From NCBI GenBank assembly GCA_026932425.1, contig JAIXKN010000075.1, positions 1 through 46,312 of the forward strand: a stretch of DNA of 46,312 nucleotides, written 5' to 3'. Below the pieces are notes generated by a model. It was not told the origin of the DNA and ran no database searches. It saw only the letters and a list, made by a program, of their open reading frames with translations. Of this stretch, positions 1 to 6,542 are shown one piece after another (position 1 is the first letter of the stretch; each line of letters opens with the position of its first letter). A program made the position numbers and the translations under genes. This DNA comes from Burkholderiales bacterium (lineage in GTDB: Bacteria; Pseudomonadota; Gammaproteobacteria; Burkholderiales; Burkholderiaceae_C).

Positions 1-984
1 CAGAAAGCCCTGCAGCACCTCGCGGTAGCGCTCCGGGTTCTCCGACCAGGACTCCACATGCGGCGCGTGCGTGCGCAGATAGGTCATGTCGGGCCGCAGC
101 CGGGCGAGCTCGTCGCTGACCGACATCGGCACGCGCCCGTCGGCGCTGCCGTGCGAGTCGAAGAGGAAGCGCGGACGCTGCGCGAATTCGGGCAGCGTGT
201 TCGTCTCGTCCAGGTCGATGCCCACCCGCCAGGGCGCGAGCGCGCTTGCCACCGCAGTCACCGCATCGGTGAGCGGCAGCTTCTTCTGCTCGAGGAAGAA
301 GCGCAGCACCGCGCGCATGTCCAGCGCCGGGGCGTCGAGCACCGCGGCGATCGCCGCATCGGCCTCGGGCGCGCGACGCAGGAACTGGCCGGTGATCGCC
401 CCGCCCATCGAGTCGGCCGCGAGGATGATGCGTCTGGCGCCGCGGCTGCGCGCGAACTGGACGGCGGACTGCAGGTCGCGCCACTCCTGCAAGCCGAAGG
501 TGTAGTAGCCGCCGGGCGCCAGCGGCGCCCCGGCATCGTTGCGGTACGCGTAGAGCAGCGTCGTGATCCCGACAGGTCGCGCGACACTCAGGAAGCGGTA
601 ACCGTTCTCGCGCCGGCCGCCGATGCCGTGCGTGTAGACCATCCAGGTGTCGCTGCTGCCGGCTTCGGGCGGGACGACCCAGGCCGGCAGCGGCCCGAGC
701 TCCGAGCGGATCGAGACCGTCTCGAACTCCCAGCCGAAGGCCTTGCGCGGGTCGCCGTCGTAGTCCAGCACCAGCGGGTCGCGCGCCTGCAGCGTCACGT
801 GGGTGAACGGGCCGCCGACGCTGACCATCTCCTTGACGCCGCTCGAGAGCATCCAGCCCGCGCCCAGGCAATAGAGAACGACCGCCAGCGCAGCGAGCGC
901 CGCGCCCCAGCCGACGACCCGCCTACTGCGCACGCGCGCGGCCCGACGCCCTGGAGAGCGAAAGCCTGGCGGCGCCAGGCTCAC
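1..984 (-). CDS. Alpha/beta hydrolase with N-terminal membrane anchor, 3' end cut by window edge
   Basis: This is a serine hydrolase of the alpha/beta fold; the substrate is unknown. From the GTG at 984 the protein has a basic N-terminus, one hydrophobic segment (about residues 26-44, ending CLGAGWML), then the hydrolase domain. An oxyanion-type THGIGG lies near residue 118. The nucleophile is Ser192 in ADSMGG (the first Gly of GxSxG is Ala). The likely acid is Asp282 in SADGRVP, and the likely base is His309 in APHVESW. The triad is therefore complete, and only the last few residues lie beyond position 1. The start is uncertain: GTG 984 follows the phaR stop by 30 bp, and GTG 933 is an in-frame alternative. 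It is probably co-transcribed with phaR, but nothing links it to polymer metabolism. The family is clear; the function is not. Confidence 0.75.
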   Translation of the reverse strand, partial: MSLAPPGFRSPGRRAARVRSRRVVGWGAALAALAVVLYCLGAGWMLSSGVKEMVSVGGPFTHVTLQARDPLVLDYDGDPRKAFGWEFETVSIRSELGPLPAWVVPPEAGSSDTWMVYTHGIGGRRENGYRFLSVARPVGITTLLYAYRNDAGAPLAPGGYYTFGLQEWRDLQSAVQFARSRGARRIILAADSMGGAITGQFLRRAPEADAAIAAVLDAPALDMRAVLRFFLEQKKLPLTDAVTAVASALAPWRVGIDLDETNTLPEFAQRPRFLFDSHGSADGRVPMSVSDELARLRPDMTYLRTHAPHVESWSENPERYREVLQGFL

Positions 985-1014
985 GCCCCCGCCGGAAGCC
1001 GCCCCATCCCATCA

Positions 1015-1596
1015 TCATTCGTTTTTCGACGACGGCGGGAAGCCCGGCATGCCCGGGAACAGCGCGCCCTTCTGCAGCTGCTCCTGCATCTTGTCGAAGA
1101 GCGCGCGCGACTGCTCGAAATACGGCGTCATCAGTCCCTGCATCAGCGGCGCCTGTGCGCCGAAGAACTGCGCCCAGAGTTCCGGCGTGAAGGCCTTGGG
1201 GTCGACCAGGCCCTTGCCCTGCGCCGCCAGGCGCTGCTGCAGTTCGGCGAACGCGCGCAGGTTGTGCTCGAAGAAGCCGCCCATCATCCCCTGCATCGCG
1301 TGCCCGTAGAAGCGGATGATCTGCGCCAGCGTTTCCTTGCTGAACATCGGCAGGCCGCCGGACTCCTCCTCGAGGATGATCTGCAGCAGGATGCTGCGCG
1401 TGATGTCCTCGCCGGTCTTCGCGTCGCGGACCTCGAAGTCCTCGGCGCCCATCACCATCTTCTTCACGTCGGCCAGCGTGATGTAGCTGCTGGTTCGCGT
1501 GTCGTAGAGCCGGCGGTTCGGGTACTTCTTCAGGACGCGCACGTCGCTCGCGCTGGCCTCCGGGGCGGGTTCGGGCTTGCGGCGGGACGTCGGCAT
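1015..1596 (-). CDS. phaR: PhaR, polyhydroxyalkanoate synthesis regulator
   Basis: A 193-residue cytoplasmic DNA-binding regulator of poly-3-hydroxybutyrate metabolism. In this family it represses the phasin gene and its own gene, and is released when it binds nascent polymer. The N-terminal PHB/PHA accumulation regulator domain is recognisable from KKYPNRRLYDT (residues 23-33), followed by ITLADVKKMV. The second half carries the repeated hydrophobic, Met-rich segments (FYGHAMQGMMGGFFEHNL) typical of the C-terminal polymer-binding region. Length is normal for the family. The ATG at 1596 is the only sensible start. The nearest genes are a hydrolase downstream and, beyond a terminator-like hairpin, the exopolysaccharide operon. 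bdhA at about 9.8 kb is a second PHB-cycle gene in the window. No phaC or phaAB is present here. Confidence 0.93.
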   Translation of the reverse strand: MPTSRRKPEPAPEASASDVRVLKKYPNRRLYDTRTSSYITLADVKKMVMGAEDFEVRDAKTGEDITRSILLQIILEEESGGLPMFSKETLAQIIRFYGHAMQGMMGGFFEHNLRAFAELQQRLAAQGKGLVDPKAFTPELWAQFFGAQAPLMQGLMTPYFEQSRALFDKMQEQLQKGALFPGMPGFPPSSKNE

Positions 1597-1683
1597 GCAC
1601 TGGGTCTCCTGCGGATGGCGTGCGGGGCGATTCTAGGAGCGCCCCATGCTGCGCCAGCCCGGGCACGTCCGGGACAGACAAGG

Positions 1684-1717
1684 TCAAGTGTGCCGCAGTG
1701 CCGCGGCACAGGCTTGA
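1684..1717 (-). terminator. Candidate hairpin terminator of the exopolysaccharide operon
   Basis: Directly after the stop codon of the PgaA-like gene, positions 1689-1696 (TGTGCCGC) pair perfectly with 1703-1710 (GCGGCACA) around a 6-nt loop. An outer arm, TCAAG (1684-1688), pairs with CTTGA (1713-1717) with a GG bulge. Read on the minus strand it is followed by a mildly T-rich stretch but no real T run, so an intrinsic terminator is only possible. The position between operon end and phaR start fits termination. Confidence 0.45.
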
Positions 1718-3544
1718 TCAGAACCAGACCCGGGCCGTGAGGCTCGCGTAGCGCCGCCAGTAGCCGGCGCCGCTGCTGCTGCCCGACGCCAGGCCCATGC
1801 CCTGCCCCGAGCCGCCGGCCGAAAGCTCGAGGCGAACGTCCGGCGCGAGGTCCAGGCCCACGCCCAGCTCCCACAGGTGCGGCCGGCCATGGCTGCGCTG
1901 ACCCCAGGCATCGGTCTCGCGCGCGCTGCCTGCGCCAACGCGCAGCCGGAAGTCCAGCGGCCGGATCTCGTGGATCATCACCGCGTAGATCCGGCCCTCG
2001 CGGTAGCGCTGCGGATTCCAGTAGCCGCGATCGACGGGCCCGCCACCGTCGCTGCGCTCGAAGGCGTTGAACTCCGCGCCCACCGCGACATGCGGTCGCG
2101 CCCAGATGCGGCGCTCGACGCGCCCGCCTGCCCGCACGCGGGTGCTGCCGTCGTCGAAACGCAGCGTCGCAAGCGAACCGGCAAGGACCCACTGCGGATC
2201 GGGACGGCGCTCGATCCCGGCCGAGAGCACGTCGACGTGCACGCGGTGGGCCACCGCGCGCGGCACCTCGACGAATTCGCGTCCGGCCTCGGCGTCGACG
2301 CGCCAGCCGTCGTCCGGCAGCCAGCGCAGTCGTGCGCTCGCCGCCACCGGATTCCAGCCCGGGAAATGCGCCGCCCTCACGGCCACCGTCGGCCACCAGC
2401 TGCCGTGGCGACCGCCGGGCTCGCCCAGCCGCCAGCCGTAGGCGGCCTGGAACTGCGTGCTGCGCGGACGCCCGTGGGGATCGTCCATGCGCAATCGCCG
2501 CGCCTGCAGCTCGACCGTCGAACCCGCGTCCGGGTGCCAGCCGGCGCCGACGACGAGGGCGTCGGTGACGAGTTCGTCCCGGTCCTCGGCGTGTTCGGCG
2601 GTGGCGTAGCCGAACGGGCGCAGCTCCCGCCGCACGCGATAGTCGCGCAGCCACGCCGACTCGACATCGGTCGGATCGGCCAGCAGCGGCCAGGCGCGAT
2701 CCTCGTAACCCGCCCAGCGCCACGCGCGCGCGAGATCGGCGCGCTCGCCCGGATGGGTCGGTGCCGCCTGGGCGAGGAAGCCCCGCAGCGCCGCGCGGTG
2801 CTGGCCGTTGAAGTTGCGCGCGTTGGCCAGCGCCCAGGCGAGGTCGCGGTCGCCGGGCACGCGCGCGACGAGCGCCTCCAGCTCGCCGATCGCGCCCGCC
2901 TCGTCGCCGTTCCAGAGCAGCGACATCGCGTAGCGACGGTGCAGCCGCAGGTCGCCGGGTGCAAGGGCATGCGCCTCGCGAAAGACCTGCAGGGCAAGCG
3001 CCTGCCTTCCCTGGGCCTGCAGCGCCTGCGCCAAGCCGTCGAGCGCCTCGACGCGCGCGCGCCCGGTGCGGGCATCGGCCAGCTCGGCGAAGAGCACTTC
3101 GGCTTGCGCCGGCGCCCCGCCCCAGAGGCTCTGCCAGGCCAGCGACGGCGCCAGATCGGCGCGCCGCTCGGGTGACAGCGCCAGGGCACGGCGATAGAGC
3201 GCGGCGGCCTCGGCGTTGCGGTCGGCATAACCATGCACCCGCGCGGATTCGATCAGCAGCTCGACGTCGTCGCCGTGACGCCGGACGAGCCATTCGAAGC
3301 GCGCAAGGGCTTCCGCCCAGTCGCGACGCTCGGCCGCGGCGCGCGCCTCGGCGCGCAGGACGGTGCTTGGCGCGTTGAGATCGAACGAAGCTCGCGGGGC
3401 CTCGGTCGAGGCCAGCTTCGGGGCCTGCGCCTGCGTATGCGCAGGCGCGCTTGTCCGCTCCAGCGGCTGCGCAAACGCGGCAGGCGGCGCCAGCGCGAGG
3501 AGCGCCAGCACCACCGCGCTCGCGAGCCTGGACGGCCGGTTCAA
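1718..3544 (-). CDS. PgaA-like TPR/beta-barrel exopolysaccharide export porin
   Basis: A predicted outer-membrane export protein for the polymer made by the neighbouring synthase. From TTG 3544 (608 aa) it has a signal peptide ending near AFA (residue 25). A helical region of TPR-like repeats spans about residues 45-320, with pairs such as ALARFEWLVRRHGD and AALYRRALALSPE. The C-terminal half (about 330-608) is rich in aromatic, alternating beta-strand patterns and ends in ARVWF, with the terminal Phe typical of barrel proteins. This is the PgaA plan, but shorter than E. coli PgaA (807 aa). The TTG start is chosen because it overlaps the PgaC stop as TTGA, repeating the overlap pattern of the operon, and has GGGAG 8 nt upstream. 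The family is inferred from architecture and context; sequence-level homology to PgaA was not tested. Confidence 0.75.
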   Translation of the reverse strand: MNRPSRLASAVVLALLALAPPAAFAQPLERTSAPAHTQAQAPKLASTEAPRASFDLNAPSTVLRAEARAAAERRDWAEALARFEWLVRRHGDDVELLIESARVHGYADRNAEAAALYRRALALSPERRADLAPSLAWQSLWGGAPAQAEVLFAELADARTGRARVEALDGLAQALQAQGRQALALQVFREAHALAPGDLRLHRRYAMSLLWNGDEAGAIGELEALVARVPGDRDLAWALANARNFNGQHRAALRGFLAQAAPTHPGERADLARAWRWAGYEDRAWPLLADPTDVESAWLRDYRVRRELRPFGYATAEHAEDRDELVTDALVVGAGWHPDAGSTVELQARRLRMDDPHGRPRSTQFQAAYGWRLGEPGGRHGSWWPTVAVRAAHFPGWNPVAASARLRWLPDDGWRVDAEAGREFVEVPRAVAHRVHVDVLSAGIERRPDPQWVLAGSLATLRFDDGSTRVRAGGRVERRIWARPHVAVGAEFNAFERSDGGGPVDRGYWNPQRYREGRIYAVMIHEIRPLDFRLRVGAGSARETDAWGQRSHGRPHLWELGVGLDLAPDVRLELSAGGSGQGMGLASGSSSGAGYWRRYASLTARVWF

Positions 3545-4809
3545 GCTGCGCTCCCGGTCCGCGCCGTGTTCCAGCGTACCGCTTCCCTGGCCGGCGCCCT
3601 GAAAAGATAGGGCAGCGCGCGCACCGTCGTCAGCGCGAGGAACGCCCAATACACCATCGGATACCAGACCGCGTACGGGAGGAAGCGCGCGATTCCGCGG
3701 TCGTAGCGGCGATCGATCAGCACGCCGGTCAGCAGCTGCAGCAGGCACAGCGTCGCGATCGACATGCCCCAGAGGTTCGGGATCGGCGAGGCGCCCACCG
3801 GCGGCAATCCCACTGCGTACGACAGTCCCCACAGCGAGACGAGGAAGACGAAGCACACCGACCACAGGATCGAGAGCGAGGACTCGATGAACACCGGCCA
3901 CAGGCGGCGGCTCTTCCAGGTCACCATCACGTCGGCGTGCTTGCGCAGCACCTGGGCCAGCCCGCGCGCCCAGCGCAGGCGCTGCTGCCACAGCCCGCGC
4001 CAGGACAGCGGCACCGTCATCCAGCAGATCGCGCGCGGTTCGTAGCGCACGTCGTAGTGGCGCTTCTGCAGCTTCCAGGTCAGTTCGATGTCCTCGGTCG
4101 GCATGTTCGGGCTGTAGCCGCCGACGTCGAACACCGCGCTGCGCCGCACCGCCGCGACCACACCCGAGACCGTGACGATCCGCCCCCAGACGCGCTGCGC
4201 ACGGCGCAGCAGGCTGATGATCGACGAGAACTCGACCGCCTGCAGCCGCGCGAGGAAGTTACCGGTGTTGCGCACGCGCGGGTTGCCGGTGACGGCGGCC
4301 ACGCGCGGCGAATCGAAGTGCGGCACGATGTAGCGCAGCATCTGCGGGTCAGGCTCGGCGTCGGCGTCCAGGCCCATCAGGATCTCGCCGCGCGCCAGCG
4401 GCAGCGCGTCGTTGAGCGCCATCGCCTTGCCTTCGTTGACGGTCTTGTGCACCACGCGCAGCCGCGCGTCACGCATCAGTGGCTGCAGAGCCGCCAGCGT
4501 GCCGTCGGTGGATCCGTCGTCGACGACGATGACCTCGAAGGACGGATAGTCCATGCGCAGCATCGCCAGCACCGAACGCGCGATCACCGCTTCCTCATTG
4601 TGGGCCGGAACGAGCACGCTCACGAGCGGCCAGTCGCGCTCGCTGCGCCGCCGCTCGTCCGGGCCGCCGGCGTTTTCCCAGCGTACGCGGAACACCAGCG
4701 CGGTCAGGATCCACATGATGCTGGTGACGATCGGGTAGGCGGCGAAGAAGCCGAGCACGATCACGTAGGGCCAGCTGTGCTGCAGCTGGTAGAGGGATTC
4801 CTCGATCAC
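3541..4809 (-). CDS. pgaC: PgaC-like processive GT2 glycosyltransferase (poly-GlcNAc-type synthase)
   Basis: A 422-residue inner-membrane family 2 glycosyltransferase that would polymerise a beta-linked sugar, probably N-acetylglucosamine, from its UDP form and push the chain across the membrane. An N-terminal membrane segment (about 13-40) is followed by the GT2 core: VDDGSTDGT (96-104), the DAD metal site (148-150), TED with the catalytic base (238-240) and QQRLRW (275-280), the product-binding motif of processive synthases. Three more hydrophobic segments lie at about 308-335, 350-368 and 377-397. It overlaps the PgaD-like gene upstream by 4 bp (ATGA) and the porin gene downstream by 4 bp (TTGA), so the three are translationally coupled. 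Motifs alone do not separate a GlcNAc polymer from another beta-glycan; the PgaD-like partner favours poly-GlcNAc. Confidence 0.87.
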   Translation of the reverse strand: MIEESLYQLQHSWPYVIVLGFFAAYPIVTSIMWILTALVFRVRWENAGGPDERRRSERDWPLVSVLVPAHNEEAVIARSVLAMLRMDYPSFEVIVVDDGSTDGTLAALQPLMRDARLRVVHKTVNEGKAMALNDALPLARGEILMGLDADAEPDPQMLRYIVPHFDSPRVAAVTGNPRVRNTGNFLARLQAVEFSSIISLLRRAQRVWGRIVTVSGVVAAVRRSAVFDVGGYSPNMPTEDIELTWKLQKRHYDVRYEPRAICWMTVPLSWRGLWQQRLRWARGLAQVLRKHADVMVTWKSRRLWPVFIESSLSILWSVCFVFLVSLWGLSYAVGLPPVGASPIPNLWGMSIATLCLLQLLTGVLIDRRYDRGIARFLPYAVWYPMVYWAFLALTTVRALPYLFRAPAREAVRWNTARTGSAA

Positions 4810-5288
4810 ACGGTCTCCTCGGTCGACTCGCGCACCGGTTGCGCCTTGGCATCGACCGCGACGAAGCGCTTCTCGGACCCGTCGACGAGGATGTCCACGC
4901 GAGAAGCGCCCGCGAGCTGCGCCCAGTCGGCGGCGATGCGCCTGCCATTGAAGTCGGCGTCGTAGCGCTCCTCGGCGACCGGCACGCTACGGCGCGGTCC
5001 CTTGCGTCGGTGGATGCCGACGTTGTGCACGACCCAGCTCAGCGTCACGATCGGCACCGCGATGAGCACGCCGATCACCAGCACGCGCAGCTCGCCGAGC
5101 TCGGGGCGCCCCGCGGTCACGCGCTGCCAGCCCCAGACGAAGAGCACCCAGCCGAGCGCGATCAGAAAGGCGTGCAGCAGCCGGCGCCGCCAGGGAAGCG
5201 GCGCCTGCGCCTGACGCGACACGCGGGCGCCGGCCCAGGCACCCGGGGCTGCAGGCGTCGCAGCCCTCGACGCGTCGCGCGGGTTCAC
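4806..5288 (-). CDS. pgaD: PgaD-like small membrane partner of the synthase
   Basis: A 160-residue protein with two transmembrane segments, LLHAFLIALGWVLFVWGWQRV (about 37-57) and LRVLVIGVLIAVPIVTLSWV (about 68-87), followed by a basic GIHRRKGPRR stretch and a soluble C-terminus. This matches the PgaD/HmsS family, which binds PgaC and is needed for polymerisation. In E. coli the PgaC-PgaD pair responds to cyclic di-GMP; whether this one does is not visible. The start is GTG 5288, whose bases overlap the stop of the PEP-CTERM gene as GTGA. The end overlaps the PgaC start as ATGA. The reading frame is open further upstream, but that part lies antisense-free inside the PEP-CTERM coding sequence and is not a plausible start. 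The gene order D-C-A differs from E. coli A-B-C-D. Confidence 0.8.
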   Translation of the reverse strand: MNPRDASRAATPAAPGAWAGARVSRQAQAPLPWRRRLLHAFLIALGWVLFVWGWQRVTAGRPELGELRVLVIGVLIAVPIVTLSWVVHNVGIHRRKGPRRSVPVAEERYDADFNGRRIAADWAQLAGASRVDILVDGSEKRFVAVDAKAQPVRESTEETV

Positions 5289-6181
5289 TGCGCGGCCGGG
5301 CGACGCGAGCGCCACGCCGCCGCACCGAAGGCCAGCGCCAGCAGCGCCAGCGCCGGCGGCTCCGGAACCTGGTGCGCGAAGTTGTCGACCGGCACCAGTT
5401 CCCACTTCCCACCGTCGCGCGACCAGCGCAGATCGACGACTCCGGCACCCAGGCGGTTCCAGCTGCCGAGTTCGAAGCCGTAGAGACCAGCCGAAAGCAG
5501 CAGGTCTTGGTCGAAACCCAGGCGCTCGCGCGGGTTCAGGAAGTCGCGGCCGATCTCGAGCGTCTCGTTGTCCTTCCCGATCAGGCGGAAGAAGAAGCCA
5601 TCGTCGAAGAGGACGCTGAAGTTGTAGAGCCCCGCCTCGGTGATGCGGATGAGGCCGTTGAATTGCGTCGCCCAGTTCATCTGGTCGGCCGCCCCGGCTT
5701 CCTTGTCGCTGCAGGGGGCGCCCGTGACCGTGTTGCTGAAGAAGGGCGCGAGGTTGGCCGCGCCCCAGGTGCCGGCGTAGCACTCGTTGTAGCGGGCATT
5801 GCCGAAGTTGATCTGGTCGACGATGCCGCCCCACTGCTGCACCGGCGTAACGCCGCCGCTCATCACCTGCTGCCAGTCGGCTCGGCCCCAAAGGCCCGTT
5901 CCCCAGTCGAAGCCGCCGATGGCGCTGCCGTTGCCGTACTCATGTGTGCCTTCGTTCCACAGCACCTGGCTGCCGTGCCAGGCGTTGTCGATGCGACGGA
6001 AGTCAACCTGAGCGCCCGGGGCGGTGGCCACCGAGCCGCTGTAGAGGGGGTCGAAGACGAGGGGATCGGCCAGCACCGGCGCGGCGACAAGCGCGCTGCA
6101 GGCCAGGGCGAGCAAGGCCGGACGCAGCTTGGCACGCGGCGCGCGCCCTTGCGATGGAGAGCGGCAGTCTTGTTTCAACAT
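5285..6181 (-). CDS. PEP-CTERM protein with PA14-like domain
   Basis: A 298-residue exported protein. It has a signal peptide ending near VLA (residue 39), a central region of unknown fold with two Cys (about 134 and 157), and a PA14-like domain (about 166-258). That domain is recognised from FNGLIRITEAGLYNF, FDDGFFFRL and the closing VVDLRWSRDGG. The C-terminus is a classical PEP-CTERM signal: VPEP (272-275), a hydrophobic helix (ALALLALAFGAAAW) and an Arg cluster (RSRRP). PEP-CTERM proteins are cleaved and sorted by an exosortase, and PA14 domains often bind glycans. It is the first gene of the pga-like operon and overlaps the next by 4 bp, so a role in holding or shaping the polymer at the surface is inferred. 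The ATG at 6181 has AGG about 10 nt upstream. No exosortase gene lies in the window. Confidence 0.85.
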   Translation of the reverse strand: MLKQDCRSPSQGRAPRAKLRPALLALACSALVAAPVLADPLVFDPLYSGSVATAPGAQVDFRRIDNAWHGSQVLWNEGTHEYGNGSAIGGFDWGTGLWGRADWQQVMSGGVTPVQQWGGIVDQINFGNARYNECYAGTWGAANLAPFFSNTVTGAPCSDKEAGAADQMNWATQFNGLIRITEAGLYNFSVLFDDGFFFRLIGKDNETLEIGRDFLNPRERLGFDQDLLLSAGLYGFELGSWNRLGAGVVDLRWSRDGGKWELVPVDNFAHQVPEPPALALLALAFGAAAWRSRRPAAQ

Positions 6182-6542
6182 GGCTGTACCTGTAAACGAA
6201 TGCAACGATACTCGTGACCCTAAATCAGCCGCGCCTACTTGATCGAACGCAAGGCCCCCCGGGTTGAGGGGCAGGACGCGATGCACCGGCACAGGCCGTG
6301 AGGAAAGCACGCTCTTCGCTCGCCTCGACGCAGCCGGCACCCGACAACGGGACGTTCGCGAGGCCTTCGGCGTGCGAGGAGTCGTGGACCGGGTTGCCAA
6401 GCGGTGAAGAAGCTGCGAGCTCATGGCGCCAAGTTAGCGGGCGCCCGCAGCACAGACTCTCAGGGAATGGATGAATCGAGCGCTGCCACGGCCACGCAGG
6501 CCGACGTCGACCGCGCCGGCGTGCGATCGTGCACAGCGCGCG
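6182..6542. other. Gene-free 361-bp region upstream of the exopolysaccharide operon
   Basis: The longest stretch without a convincing gene. It lies downstream of relA (minus strand) and upstream of the PEP-CTERM gene (minus strand), so it must hold the operon promoter. It is less GC-rich near 6185-6235 than its surroundings, which fits a promoter, but I cannot place -35/-10 or sigma-54 boxes with confidence. A CCCC/GGGG arm pair near 6256-6273 could form a short hairpin. A GTAGGCG motif (read on the minus strand near 6230-6236) also occurs in the tandem repeats at 32.2 and 44.6 kb. Short reading frames here have no recognisable product. Confidence 0.5.

Noticed and set aside
6182-6542. A sigma-54 promoter upstream of the PEP-CTERM gene, as PEP-CTERM genes are sometimes controlled by PrsR-type systems
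   Set aside because: No GG-N10-GC pair with TGGCAC/TTGC-like context was found at a fitting position on the minus strand.
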